NCBI GenBank assembly: GCA_030847615.1
Contig: JAUMIR010000001.1
Span: forward strand, 183,601,001-183,665,000
Origin: Gambelia wislizenii
Taxonomy: Eukaryota; Chordata; Lepidosauria; Squamata; Crotaphytidae
Direction: 5' to 3'
Length of the DNA stretch: 64,000 nt
Shown: piece after piece, positions 44,096 through 56,300 of the stretch
How positions within the stretch are numbered: position 1 is the first letter of the stretch
Layout: the number at the start of each line of letters is the position of its first letter
The notes under the pieces: model-generated
Told to the model about the DNA's origin: nothing
Seen by the model: only the letters and a program-made list of their open reading frames with translations
The model's database searches: none
Program-made: the position numbers and the translations under genes

Positions 44096-44809
44096 CTAAA
44101 AACTCTTCAAAGGCAGCCCCAAGGATAGTGTGTTCCAGTAGTCCAAATGGGATGTATCTAAGGCATGTACCACCGTGGCCAGATCTAGTGTCTCAAGGAA
44201 CGGGCACAGTTGGCACACAAGCTTTAAATGTACAAAAGCACTCTTGGCCACCACAAAAACCTGGGCCTCCAGGTTCAAATCCAAGTCCAGAAGTACACCC
44301 AAACTGCAAACCTGTGTCTTTAGGGCAAGTGTAACCCCATCTAACACAGGCTGAATCCCTATTCTCTGATCTTCCTTCTGACTGACCAACAGTACCTCTG
44401 TTCTGTCTGAATTAGGTTCCCATTTGTTTGCCCTCATCCAGCCTATTACCGATGACAGGCACTGGTTTAGGACCAGGACAGCCTCCTTGGATTGGGGTGG
44501 AAAGGAGCAGCAGAGCTGGGTGTCATCCACAGATTGATGGGACTGCAACCCAAAACTCTGGATTACCTCTCCCAGCAGTTGTATGTACATGTTAAATAGA
44601 ATGGGGGACAAAACAGAACCCTGAGGGACCCCACAGGCCAATGGCCAGGGTGTTAAACAGGAATCCTCTAGCACCACCTTCTGGGTTTTCCCTTCCAGGA
44701 AGGAATGGAGCCACTGTAAAACGATGCCTCCAAGCCCCATGTAATAGATCTCTGACCACTCAAAACATCTCTGCTGAATGAGTCCTTGCAGATGCAATGG
44801 GGACAGCAA
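44096..44809 (-). pseudogene. L2 reverse transcriptase remnant
   Basis: 237 codons. LHSFLEGKTQKVVLED and CGVPQGSVLSPILFNMYIQ are RT motifs 3-4 in L2. The catalytic box reads SVDDTQL where L2 normally has ADD, so the first hydrophobic/Ala pair is changed while both Asp remain. LNQCLSSVIGWMRANKWEPN, KTQVCSLGVLLDLDLN and AFVHLKLVCQLCPFL are the thumb region. The frame stops inside the C-terminus (LDYWNTLSLGLP). Confidence 0.87.
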
Positions 44810-44864
44810 AAAATAATTTCTTTGCTGCCCACACTGCCATGGAGTAGGCCCTCAAATGGTTTGG

Positions 44865-45215
44865 TCACACTTGCTTAAAGTCTCCTGCCAACATCATTCT
44901 AGTCTCTGTCTCTCTTACTTCATCAACACCAACTCCCTGGAAACCCAGGGGGCTGGTTTGGCTCCACTTTGTAATAGGACACTCAGGAGCGATTGTGTCC
45001 ACTGCTCTGGCCATTTCATCATTCCATAGGTCAGCCACAGCTTCAACAGGATCACCTGCCGAAGTAGCAGGAAAATCCCCAAGAGCCATCAGGAATCTGT
45101 CTAGATCCGTCAGCCTCCTTTGGCAGACCATCGTAATCAGTCCCTCACCCATACAGAGGTTCTGAGTCCCAGTGAGCCTAAACCTGTCCAGGTAAGATAC
45201 ATACATATGTTTCAA
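44865..45215 (-). pseudogene. L2 linker between endonuclease and RT (remnant)
   Basis: 116 codons, containing DLDRFLMALGDFPATSAGDP, LWNDEMARAVDTIAPECPI and VRETETRMMLAG, the conserved stretch before the RT in L2 elements. It ends near the 5' truncation. Confidence 0.7.
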
Positions 45216-46389
45216 CTCCTAGAGAGAAATAGGGAACCTGACAAACAAAAGAGAAAATGTATCCAGCATATGTATTCATTATTTTCCTCATTTTCTGAAA
45301 TTCTCTCTTCAAATCCTCTGTCCCATACAATAACAAAATTTGAAAGCTGAATTATCTCCTCATTCACTTGATAGAGCAAGTTACCGTGACTGTGATTTCT
45401 TTTCCCCCAGAGAAGGAATAGGGGCCTATTCCTTCTCGGGGGAGGGGGGAATCCCAGAGCTATGATCTCCCTCATTCCTCCTCCATCATATTATCTTCAG
45501 AGGGCACTTAATCTACCAATGAAGATTAATGTGACACATGGCCTCATTTATGGCTGATTAGAATTTCTGTGGTAGCGCTAGAATATCATTGGTTTCCCTA
45601 CAGAGAAAATGTATAATGACATAACATTAAAGGTTTTAAAAATACAGAAATGATAAAATGGGGAGGGGAGTATAGAAATAGAGTTAAAAACATAAAATGT
45701 TTTTGTTAAGGCTATAGCTGAACAATTTATAAGAAATGTGATATAAGAGAAAATAGTTAAGTCCTAAGTTTAATAATCATTTCCCCTGTGACATATATTT
45801 CAGATACCTGTTAGGAATGGCCCATGTCCCTTAGATGGACATCACTAATATCAAATTGCTTATTTGATATTAACAACAAAATACTCTTTTATTCTTCTCT
45901 TCTCTGGAGTGTCATTTCTGTCATTGTTTTAGTAATGATACAGGGTAATTATACAGCAGAGCGCTACAGGTACACCTAAATATTTATAGCACAAATTGAT
46001 GCATATTTAAATGGGAGTAAGCCCAGTGAATTCAGTGGCGTTTATGCTTAAAGTTACTGCTTTCTAGTACAGTCCTATATATGTCTACTTAGAAATATGT
46101 TATCCAGTAATAATGGAGCTTAAGTGGGTACAAAGAGAAGTTTTTCTCTTTCACTCACTGTACTAAAATATAGTGCCATCACCTCTTAGCCTTTTAACTA
46201 AGAAGTATAATATGTGAAGTGTCATCCAGTGAAGGGGAATAATGGGGAATTCAGAACATACAAAAAGAAGTACTGCTGGATGTGGAATTTGATATTGTGA
46301 GATGTACTGATGGCCAGCAACTGGGACAGCTTTAAAAGGTGGGTAGACCAATTAAAGGAGGATATGTTTTTCAGTGATTATTAGTCAAA
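45216..46389. other. No recognisable gene; small perfect hairpin
   Basis: Only noticed structure is the hairpin at 45404-45442 (arms GAGAAGGAATAGG and CCTATTCCTTCTC, GG loop, C5/G5 base). The rest is AT-rich and unassigned. Confidence 0.45.
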
Positions 46390-46700
46390 TGGCTCTGAAT
46401 GAACACCATTTGCTAGGAAACAGTAGCCAAAAGGCACTGTTGCATACAGGCCCTGCTGCAGGTTCCACATAAACTTCTGGTTGGCTACTGTGTGAACAAA
46501 ATGCCTCTGAATACCAGCCACTCTGGAACAGTGGGATAGGGCTGTTGTTCTCACAGCCTGCTTGTGGCTCTCCCAGAGGCAGCTGGCTGATCACTATGAG
46601 AAACAGGGTGCTGGACTCAATAGGCCGTTGGTTTAATCCAGTAGGAGTCTGATGAATGACAGAAAGGATGGAATCTGGGTTTGCCCCTAAGCTCCCTGTC
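46390..46700 (+). repeat. Dispersed repeat related to 2026-2200
   Basis: GGTTGGCTACTGTGTGAACA, TGCTGGACTCAATAGGCCG and TTTAATCCAGTAGGAGTC form a block recognisable from many reptile dispersed repeats. Class not assigned. Confidence 0.45.
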
Positions 46701-46911
46701 AAATGGCAGAACCCAACCACTTTGCTGCCAAATCAAGTGTGAAAGTGGGAGGGGGGGGTCCAAAGTTAGCACAGTGAAGTATAAGGCCCCTCTCAATTTC
46801 CTCTAAACAGTTGGAGAATAACAACTGCTGCTGTTCCTGGAATCAATTTTTCCCATAGACGGGTGATCACTGCTAGCAGGAGTGGGAAGACTATAACAGC
46901 AACACCACTGT

Positions 46912-47527
46912 GGAGATTATCAGACATGCTTAACATGGTGTTATGATGATGCCAGGAGATTGCAAAAGGGCTTCCCTTTCACATGACATTGTTCCCAGGT
47001 CACCATGCTCCCATGCCGCTTCCGTTCCGCCTGCGTTGCTTTTAATTCATGGGCTAAGCCATGAATAGATCGCCTGTAGCATTCCTGTCACAGAATGACG
47101 GGCGAGTGAAAAGGTGCCCCATTATGCTGGCGTGATGCCAGTGTTAGTGGGAGGTCCGTGGCAGAACACTTCTGGGTGCAATTGGGAGATGGAGGTAAGT
47201 GACACACTTTTTTGTAACCTCCTAGGGTTACTTTTTTTTTAAGTGTGTTTTTGTGCTTGCTCTCACCTTTGTATGTTTAATTTGCTTTTTATTTTTGAAT
47301 TTCCCATGCATTTGTCCTCTTGCGAGAACGGCCCTGGATTTCAAACCAGGAAGTGAATGCAGCTCCCTGAGAGCTCCATTCACTCCTAGGCTGCTGGGGG
47401 AGGGAAAGACATGGCAAAGGGAGATGTGTGAAACTTTTTGTTTACATGCTGGGATGGGGGCGGGAGAGGGGTAGGAAAGAACATAGTGAGACGGGGATGA
47501 TATTTTTGTCCCTGTCTGAAAATCTTC
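46912..47527. mobile_element. MITE, GGAGATTATCA family, copy 4
   Basis: Left GGAGATTATCAGACATGC; right, reverse-complemented, GAAGATTTTCAGACAGGG. Shares CCAGGAGATTGCAAAA and TGACATTGTTCCC with the copy at 54559, its closest relative. About 616 bp. Confidence 0.72.
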
Positions 47528-47789
47528 TATAAGAGCAGCACTACACACACAACTGGATGCAGGAACTCTGAGCCCACCAAAGCTATTGGCATGTTTGGTA
47601 CAAGACCACCAGTGGGAAACCTTACTGAAAGAGACGCATTGAGAAATTCAATGTTCTCTGCCTAAGAAAGGAACAGTTAGCTTTGCACAGGACAGGGGGA
47701 CAGCTGGATCTCAAGGGAAGTTACTTTTCTTGAGGTACCAAAATGTTCTTCTTCTCTTGTCCTAGCAATGTTTTACACTCGATACGGAG
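47528..47789. other. No recognisable feature
   Basis: Nothing identified. Confidence 0.3.
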
Positions 47790-47925
47790 CAGGGATCAGA
47801 ATTATGCAATCTTCCAGGGATTGTTAGACTGCAGCTCCCATAAATCAGTGGGAACAATGCTGAGAGCTGCAGTCCAACCATGTCTGGACAGCTGCAGGTC
47901 TACTATCCCTGGTATATATGTAAGG
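47790..47925. repeat. Foldback MITE fragment (TTGTTAGACTGCAGCTCCCA)
   Basis: TTAGACTGCAGCTCCCATAA and its partner AGAGCTGCAGTCCAACCATG form imperfect arms; same family as 49371-49462. Confidence 0.5.
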
Positions 47926-48141
47926 AAGAAGTAAGTACATACTACCTGCATGTAAAACATTCAAAGAAATTGACTAAAAATGTCACTTTCTATTACTGTA
48001 TGGGGCCCGCGATCCACATTAGGTCCACCATGCACAAGTAAAAGTGATTAAATTCCCCCCCAGCTAATCCTCTAAATTTCCCTCCACACACACAGGATCA
48101 GAGGGGAGCCTTTGCACAAATGTTTTATTCGAAAGAAGCAG

Positions 48142-48142
<1 letters not shown>

Positions 48143-48175
<33 letters not shown>
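48143..48175. repeat. (CA)n microsatellite
   Basis: About 16 CA units, followed by an inverted L2-like 3' segment (48180-48330). Confidence 0.95.
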
Positions 48176-48177
<2 letters not shown>

Positions 48178-48649
48178 ACTTATTTAGTTTATATCCAACC
48201 TTCCTTTCAGAACCGAGATTCAAGGAATTTTACAAGAAAATTAAACAATGGTTACAGGTAAATATAACCATTTATAATATTAGAACCCAATTAAATAATT
48301 TATGTTAAAACACAATTCTATTAAAAAGCAATTTAAAATCACATCAAAAAAAGTACATCATCAGTTTCTCACCAGGTCTTTATTACATGCAAGTAAATAT
48401 AAAAGTTAATTCTTATCTGGTTTACATAGTGTCTAGTTTAATCCCAAGTAGTACAAACATTAGAGGGCTTGTGTTAGGACACTGCATCTGTCTTTAGGAA
48501 TGACAAGTTCATGTAGTACTTTCTTGAAGAACCCAGCTACCCAATGTGCCTGACTCCATGGACAGATTGAACTGGTGGTAAATGGCAACGTAGCCAGAGA
48601 AAATTAAAAGAGTGGAGAAATTCCAGAGTCTAATAATATAGAGCTGCTG

Positions 48650-48795
48650 TTTGTGATGGTCTAGAACTGGAAAGGCTACATGGATTCCAGTCGCTACTCA
48701 GCATGCAACTCACTGGGTGAACCTGGACCAGCATTATCTACCTCACAGTTTTACCACAAGGATAAAAAAGGGAGGAGAACCCCCCCCCCCTCAAA
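48650..48795 (+). mobile_element. tRNA-derived SINE fragment
   Basis: CTCACTGGGTGAACCTGGAC, then CTACCTCACAGTTTTACCAC and AAGGATAAAAAAGGGAGGAG follow the usual body of a squamate SINE after a degraded tRNA head; ends in a C run. Confidence 0.5.
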
Positions 48796-48967
48796 AAACC
48801 ACACTGAGCACCATGGAGCAATTATGGGATTTACCGAGTATGTACTAAAGTGCAACCAGTGGTCATTGTTTTTTGAAACCACATCCTCACTCTTTATCAA
48901 AATGGCAAGTCTTTCTCCTCATGGCTTCCAAGTCACTGAAGCAGTGAATCTTTTCTCTAGATTTTTC

Positions 48968-49036
48968 ACAACCCCGGAAAAAAAAACATCAAGGAAAATC
49001 TATGGATGCCAGCTGTGAAAGCCTTCGACTTCACAA
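48968..49036 (+). mobile_element. Penelope-like 3' terminus fragment
   Basis: AAGGAAAATCTATGGATGCC and AGCTGTGAAAGCCTTCGAC match the terminal block of the element at 11295 in the opposite orientation. Confidence 0.55.
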
Positions 49037-49370
49037 TCTCTTCTCTGTTTTACTCTGAGCTTAAATAGATTACCCAAAGTGCTGAACCTATTTTGAGGCT
49101 AGGGTTCAGCACGTGGACAGATCCTTATAAGTCTGAACTATAACCTGGAGCAGATTTACCAATACACTGACATGGAAGCTACCAACTGCCCAATTGTCTT
49201 TCTGTAAACAGATCCATAGTGGCAATTAACTTTCATTGCAGATGTGATTATTGGCAGGCTAGGCTCTGTTGTTCAAGATGAAAGTGTAAATTCAAAGGTA
49301 ATTTTTTTACAGTATATATATATACATATATGTATGTGTGTGTGTGTGTATGGTCTTAGGAATCTCTGCC

Positions 49371-49462
49371 CTTCCAGTTGTTGTTAGATTCCATTTACCA
49401 TCAGCCACAGCCAGCTGGCCAATAGTAAGATGATGGGAGTTGTAGTCCAACAACTGGAAGGT
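49371..49462. mobile_element. Short foldback MITE
   Basis: Left arm CTTCCAGTTGTTGTTAGA, right arm TAGTCCAACAACTGGAAG, centre CCACAGCCAGCTGGCC. A (TA)n(TG)n tract precedes it (49311-49351). Confidence 0.7.
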
Positions 49463-51361
49463 AGAGTGCACAGGTTCCTCCCACTGAGATAAACTATTGT
49501 AATGTGTGATCTATAGTACATTTGGATCTGGATTCCCACATTATTGGTATTACTCTAACATATGAAAGCTAGAAAATGAAATAAAAATATTCCATCCCCA
49601 CTGTAACAAGTCAATACTCTACCAATAAATTAATTGTAATAGTACACCTTCTTGAAGATCTTTTTGCAAGTCTGATTTTTTTTAAAAAAAAAATATGACT
49701 CATGCAAGCATAAAAGCAAGAAAATTTGCAAACATTCTTATGCAAAAGCAACCCTATGGTGTGCTAGGTGCTTCATCAACGTTTACTTCAGTTTGCTTGT
49801 GTTAATAAATTATGATGTTTCTTATAAGCACTCATACGCTTTGCAAAAAGGAATGTACTACTGATAACGTTATCACTTATGTTAAGAACACACTAGGGGG
49901 TGCTGCTGGAATATTATTTATATATTATTGTTTTTAAAAAAGGAAAGTAAAACCCTCAGGTTCAGAACATTCATCCATTCAGTATTTTTAATGTACCTCC
50001 AGCAACATCAAACAATGGGGTGGGGGAGAAGAGAATAATACAAGTATGAAATAATTTATGTAACCAATAATACATAAGAAATAATCAGCCTAATTAAATT
50101 AAAATAATGAACTAACAGGCAGCCAACTGGGTTGCTAAATGACTTCCTTGCCCCACCCATGGTGAGAGGTGTGTTCGGGTGAAGGTGATGGAGGGCCAGA
50201 TGAGGTTGCTACTGTGAAATCCGCATTGCCTCATTCACAGAATTTTACAGGAGGGCTAAACCGTGAGTGCTATAGTATCCCACTTCTAATTGCCCCAGAT
50301 TTTCTCATCTGTAATGGAGGAAAAGATGAAATACCTGCACCATTGTTTTCACTGCTACTACTGGGAGCTGGCCATCTGGGAGCACCAGAACCTTCAGGAT
50401 ATACATGAATTTGTTTTAGGAGGTCCCAGGCTTTTCTTTTTAATAAACTGGCACTTTTTTAGGAAAGGGTAGAAATAAAGCTTGTTGTACCACAAGTGTC
50501 CTGCTGGCTCTATTATGAGGCAAAACGAGCCCAAGCCTCAGGTGACACATGTTAGGTGGAGGCAGCAAAACGACCCACTGGTCATTTCTTTTGAATTCTG
50601 TGGCCAATCCCCTTAAACTTAACTTAAGCTGGCCTGCTGTTCTCACATGCAGTGGAAGGCTACTTATCTATCAGTACTGCTGAAGTAAAATTAAGTAACC
50701 AATCCAGTTTGTTTCTCTATGTGAAACTAAGGTGCAGGGCCACCATCATGTTCTTTGTTTCAGACAGCAAAACATCAGGAGTTGTTCCTTAAGTGAGCTG
50801 GAGTTACTCCAAAGCTGGAAATACGGTAAGTCATTCTAAGGTAAAGTAGGACCATGGAAGAGATTCTGGCAAACTCTCTACATTCTCTGAGGCATTTGTT
50901 TTCAGAGTAAAGGAAGGTACTGAAGACACTTTTGCCATATTTTGAACATATGCCTACCTTTACCAGTAGAGGTGTGCTATAGCCATTCTGTGGCACAATT
51001 TGTTGGCCTAAACAATGCCCTCTCAATAATTTCTACTCAGCCAGGGCCAAACCAAAACATGACAAAGATCAAGTTCTTAGGATATTTTAAATTTTGATAT
51101 GAGCAACCCCATACTTCGAAGATCAAGAAGAGCTGCTCTGGGAGAGGGTGCTTAACTTTTCCGTCCTGTGCCCTGTTTCCAATGGCAGGGAAACAGATCC
51201 CCTCAAGACATTAGCCCAAGAAAGGTGAAAAGGCTGGGAAAGGTGAGGAGCCTTTCTAGCTGTATTTTGTGAGTTGACTATGTTACTCTGTATGAGCTCA
51301 TAGTATGTTTTTCTCTACTTCTTGCCTGTCATCAAATTCTATTATGCTGATTGGCTTTGGA
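49463..51361. other. No recognisable gene
   Basis: Mixed composition, no repeat or coding family recognised. Confidence 0.4.
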
Positions 51362-51542
51362 TCGGGAGAGTCAGGGTAGCATAGTGGCTAGGCAGGATTA
51401 CTGGGACACAGAAGACACAAGTTCAAATCCCCATCCAGCTTTGGAGTTACTGGGGGAACTTAGGCAAACTGGTATTTATATATGTGCAACAGGTATGTGT
51501 TGCATGGGTGAAACACCACTGGAAGAGAAAGGCTCACCCTAA
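51362..51542 (+). mobile_element. tRNA-derived SINE head fragment
   Basis: GTAGCATAGTGGCTAGGCAG (A-box like) and ACAAGTTCAAATCCCCATCC (B-box like, with the GTTCAAATCC core) followed by a diverged body. Confidence 0.55.
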
Positions 51543-53183
51543 AAGAAAAGAAAAATTAAATGGAGATGTTTCTTTTAAAGATTTTTCCTCCTCTGCCCTT
51601 GTCACAGCTTAAGAAGTCCAGGACAGGGAATGTCAGGTGTCTTAAAGCTAACCTGAGGTTCATGATGAGAAACTATCAGGTGAAACCAAAAGTGTGGAAT
51701 GATCAATAGTAACCTGGAGGTTCCACCTCAAGCTTGTGTATTGTTTTGATGTTGCTGATATTTTAAAATCAGTTTTGCTGTAGCTGATGTATGCCATTGC
51801 CCCCTCTTGCTCCTCAGGATCCCACTTGCACACTGAATCGCTAAGAGAACAGAAGCTGTCTATTGATCTACGGGCATTGAGCCAATCTGTGCTGATTTGC
51901 CTTCCAAAGAATTTTGCTAATTGAGCAATCCCAAGAACAAGTGCATGTGGACAACTAGCTGAGTTTAGGTTTTTGTGTTGGGTTGTGTGTGTGTAAATAA
52001 GATGCTCCTTATCTGAAGGTTAGAAAGTGTTTCCTTTTATGTAGACTGAACAAGATGCCAAAAAAATTCCTGTATTTTTTTTGGGGGGGGGGACTCTTCA
52101 TAAGGACAGAGATGTTTGCATCATGTAATTTATGAATGTGGACAATATGCTAATTTTACAGAGAAATACATGGCTAAGTCAACTGAAATCAATACTTTCA
52201 TTTGGTATTTAAGTAGAACACAAACTTGTTAACAGCTGCTTCCTGATTATCAACCCTCCATGTCAAGAATTTTAATTAACCCTTATTGCTGTTTTGAAAA
52301 TCCGGCAACACTACTGTATTGTATGCATCTTACATTGCAGTTCTCAGTAAAGAAGTTGGTTAAACAGGCAAGGTAGTTCTGATTGTGTCAACCAGCTTCC
52401 ATATTCATGGTAAATGTTTCCCATTAAAGTCTCTTTATCTACCTCTCTGATAGAGCAATCTTCAGGCTACTCCAGCAAGAGTGCAGAATCAACCCAACAT
52501 GAGTGACCATGCAAGTGACTTATTGTATATTGTCTGGTCAAGGCACACATTATTTCTTCTGTTTGAAAAAGGAGGCATTTGCCCTAGGATGTTAACTGTA
52601 CCTGAGTTGTCCCCATAATGTCTGGGTCTTGTGCACGTTGCAGGCATTCACAAGAAGCAGCAGAAGGTGAACTTGTGGTAGTTACATTCACACTTCAGAG
52701 GATGAGAAACCCTAAGATGAGGAATGAATAGAAATGGGAAAAGAAAACAATTTCATAGCAAAAGGTTAGAAGCCCCCTGACCCCCACCCCTCTGCAAAAG
52801 GGAAAGTATAAATGCATGTGGTGTTCATATAGGGGGGAGGAAGGCAAACCAAACCAAATTAAAACAAAACCAGTAAAAATAATGGTCCCACACAGCACCT
52901 ATTTGAACCAAGGGCAGCAATGGAACGTGAAGCAAATAAGCACAGAATTGCAAAGTGCATGTTATGCAAATGTTGGGTACAAGGATTATGAATCTAATCC
53001 ATTGCTTCTTGTCACTATTATGCAAAACAAATGTAAACAAAGACTTTTCATTCACTAGGAAAAAGAATCCTAAATTTTGCAAACATAGCTTGGATTAGAC
53101 AATCTCAGACCAATGCCCTTTTGCATTTATACAGGATGAGCATGCGTAGTGAGGTGAGTCGGCAGTGATAGGAAGCTCTGTTT
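51543..53183. other. No recognisable gene
   Basis: Nothing identified; a G-run is at 52083-52092. Confidence 0.35.
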
Positions 53184-53188
53184 CCACC

Positions 53189-53586
53189 TGTCATGATGAC
53201 TGCAGGCATCATGGATCCCATTACAAACTCACAGGAACAATATCGGAAACTTCCACTCCTTATTTGGAAATGGGAAGTGGGTGGGAGAACCTCATTAAAT
53301 AAACATGACGTCATATCACTTGATTAGGATAACTCTCTCTGATTGGCAAAAGGCAGAGCCAATGAGAGATCAACACAAAGGACTTTTAAAAGTCTTTCGT
53401 GTTGATCTCTGATTGGCTCTGCCTTTTGCCAATCAGAGAGAGTTATCCTAATCAAGTGACGTGACGTCATGTTTGTTCAATGAGATTCTCCCACCCACTT
53501 CCCATTTCCAAATAAGGAGTGGAAGCTTCCAATATTGTTCCTGTGAGTTTGTAATGGGATCCATGATTCCTGCAGTCATCATGACA
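53189..53586. mobile_element. 398-bp near-perfect palindrome with 5-bp target duplication
   Basis: Arms of about 199 bp, about 94-95% identical, meeting at GACTTTTAAAAGTC (53381-53394) with no spacer. Outer ends TGTCATGATGACTGCAGG and its complement. CCACC at 53184-53188 and 53587-53591. Each arm carries TGACGTCA (53306-53313 and 53462-53469) and GATTGGC/GCCAATC. Non-coding; no superfamily assignable. Confidence 0.85.
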
Positions 53587-53591
53587 CCACC

Positions 53592-54558
53592 ATCATCCAT
53601 ATCTCCACACAGCCTCTTCACATTCATTTAAAAGTCTGAAGAGAAAATTTCCTATTTCTTGGAAACAGCCAAACTTCTATACACAAAAATCAGAGATGGG
53701 ATGTAATCTTTACTAAATCCACAGGAAAAAAGTCACAAATGTGCCTAAGCAAAGTGAGCAACCTTGCAGCTACAGTTTTAATTTACAACTGAGGTACAGT
53801 TGTCTATGTATACACTCTAAATGAAGAGAGGGAGGAAATATTTTCCTACAAATGTTGTCAGACTTCAGCCAGTAAAGTCAATAGCGAAAGTAGATGGGAG
53901 TTGAAGTCGAATAACATCTGAAGAGCCATTTGTTCCCCATCTTGATTTCAACCAGAGAAAGATTTGTTACTCAGAAAGGTGTCTTCCATTATAACCCCAC
54001 TTCCCTCACCAGCCCATGCATTAATTCTACCTTGCATGTTATTAAAAAAAGGCTAAAGGCATAGCCATGTTGGATCCGCAGTTCCAATTCTTGGGCTCCT
54101 GTCACTCATTTTGCCCTTTTCTCCTTAAGAGCCCTCCCCGGATCTGATACCCAGGCCTCAAGGTGACTACTAGACTGACCAAGTAGATGTGTTTCATCAT
54201 TGCATTCAGTGTGGTAATGCATAGCCATTCTTCCTTGTTAATTATTACATTAAAACATCCAGACAGAGATGTAGAAAATAAAAACAGTGAAGGTTTGTTG
54301 TATAACAACAAATGGTTCCACACAGCATACAATAGTAACAACTCAATTTCAGAGAAACTAACACTTTCCCCTGAACTCTTTCTTCCTGTTCAGTTCACAA
54401 AGACTCTGTTCAGATCTCCTCCAGTGTTTTCTTCCTAAATATTCCTATCCAACAATTTCCAACTGGCCCCATCTTTATTTCTGTCTGGCATCAACTGACT
54501 GTTTAACAGACAAGCCTCTCTAGCTTATACCCTTTCCCCCATAGGTACCCCCCCCATA
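53592..54558. other. No recognisable gene
   Basis: Nothing identified. Confidence 0.35.
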
Positions 54559-55166
54559 GGAGATTATCAGCTGTTTTAAAAGTGGTGTTATACAAACACC
54601 AGGAGATCGCAAAAAGGCTTCCTTTTCAAATGACATTGTTCCCCCCCTCGTTATGCACCTGTTCTGCTGCTATTCCACCAGCGCTGCTTTTTATGGACGT
54701 GATAAGCCATCAATAGATCCCCTGTTCCGTTTCTGTCACAGATGTTCCTGCGAGCAAAAAGGTGCCCCATTACACTGGCAAGATCCCAGCATCAATGGGA
54801 GGTCCCTGTCAAACACCTCCGGGTAAGATCAGGACATTCAGGTAAGTGACACACTTTTTATGACCCTCCCTGGGTTACTTCTACCTTTTAAAGTATGTTT
54901 TTGTGCTTGCTGTTATTTTATTTGTGTTCTTTTTATTTTTATTTTTGAATTTCCTGCACTCATGTCTTCTTGCAAGAATCTGAGGGATTTCGATCCAGGA
55001 AGTGAATGGAGCTCTTGTAGAGCTCCGTTCACTCCTGGGCTGCCGGAACGACAGGAGAGGAGGTAAGTGCAGTGGGGACGGTGATCGTGGTGTGACAGGG
55101 ACAGGGCGAGTGGGAGTGGAGATTCTGGGACAGGAACACTTTTTTTGTTCTTTTCTGAAAATCTCC
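54559..55166. mobile_element. MITE, GGAGATTATCA family, copy 5, ATA duplication
   Basis: Left GGAGATTATCAGCTG; right, reverse-complemented, GGAGATTTTCAGAAAAGAAC. ATA on both sides. Internal CACCAGGAGATCGCAAAAAG and GTGACACACTTTTT match 46912-47527. Confidence 0.75.
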
Positions 55167-55388
55167 ATAGTGTGATAGACTAGCTCTTCACTTCACACAC
55201 ATATAAAAGCTAGGAACAAAAATGTTAGTTATTCAGCCATAGTGGCATGAAATGAAAAATCTTCTGTGCAGGAAAGTAAAAGATTGATTCTAAGGGGACA
55301 TGTTCCACCAGTTCATGTTAATCCCTGTTTGGCAGTTACTCTTCCAGCTACAGTCACCTGTCATTGCTGCCAATGTAGTAACAGACTC

Positions 55389-55613
55389 GGGGCCAAATCC
55401 ACACTATACAAATAATCCAGTTTGAAACTGGATTATTTACTATGGCTCCTTCCTATGGGATCCTGGGATCTGTAGATTGATGGGGCACCAGCACTCTTTG
55501 GCAAAGAAGGCTAAAGACCTTGTAAAACTACAAATCTCAGGATTCAATAGGAAGGAGCCATGGCAAATAATCCAGTTTCAAACTGGATTATTTGTAGAGT
55601 GTGAATTTGGGGT
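55389..55613. mobile_element. Long-armed foldback MITE
   Basis: Left arm CAAATCCACACTATACAAAT, right arm ATTTGTAGAGTGTGAATTTG, both containing the nested palindrome AATCCAGTTTGAAACTGGAT. Inner arms TATGGCTCCTTCCTAT and ATAGGAAGGAGCCATG. About 225 bp. Confidence 0.8.
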
Positions 55614-55825
55614 TACTGAGCATAGGAGGAGGCAATGCTAATCTCATTACAACATCAGCCTTCCCCCTCCCCAGACCCCAAATTTAAGCAATAAAATACA
55701 TTTGAAACCCTACACGGTTGCTTCTTGTCAGTCAGCAGTAAGAGCAGCTATGTGTCCATCTCTGATCTGATTCAACCAGAGTTTGGAAAAATTACATTTT
55801 TGGTCGATGACTCCCAAAATCACAA

Positions 55826-56300
55826 TCTATATATATATATAATTCTCTTGGGTATGTTGCCTTTCCCAGTGTGCTGGTTGGCTGCTCAGGAAACACATCC
55901 AACCCACACCCAACCAATCACCACTCACATGCAAATTCCCTCTCCACCTCACAAGGCACTCCTGTCACTCAATTTGTGGCCCAGATTGGGACCCAGACAG
56001 TCAACTTGTGGCAGTGGCAGGACAACACTGCTGCCGCTCCAATGGGACCCAGGCAGTCAACTGGTGGTGGTGGCAACGGCGGCAGGGACAGGGCAACAAA
56101 GTGAGTCACCCTCAGCAATTCCAGGAAAACTGTGGAATGCTGAGAAGGGGAAGGAGAAATTTAAATCCACCGGCCTACCTTACAGCATTGTTGTGAGGTT
56201 TACTGAGTGGTTGTTTTTTGTTTTGTTTTGTTTTGTTTTGTTTTGTTTTGTTTTTGAGAGAGAGATCTTTAACCGAGTATGGTACGCCGAGTCCAGCTAG
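55826..56300 (+). mobile_element. Helitron-like non-autonomous element 2
   Basis: 5' TCTATATATATATATAATTC after A, then CTTGGGTATGTTGCC as in 40494. 3' GTATGGTACGCCGAGTCCAG with CTAG at 56297-56300, then T. Contains a (TTTTG)n run at 56212-56255. The insertion between A and T and the TC...CTAG ends are the Helitron signature. The 3' hairpin is weak here. Non-coding. Confidence 0.68.

Larger units (their letters stand above)
43505..45215 (-). mobile_element. L2-type LINE fragment, minus strand
   Basis: From the 3' UTR (AAAGCGGCCCACAATTTAAA) through the 3' coding end and RT to the endonuclease/RT linker at 45215. The protein pieces match the vertebrate L2 pattern. 5'-truncated. Decayed, with frame breaks around 44840. 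Confidence 0.85.

Noticed and set aside
48143..48175. CA repeat as something functional
   Set aside because: Ordinary microsatellite next to a LINE-like 3' segment.
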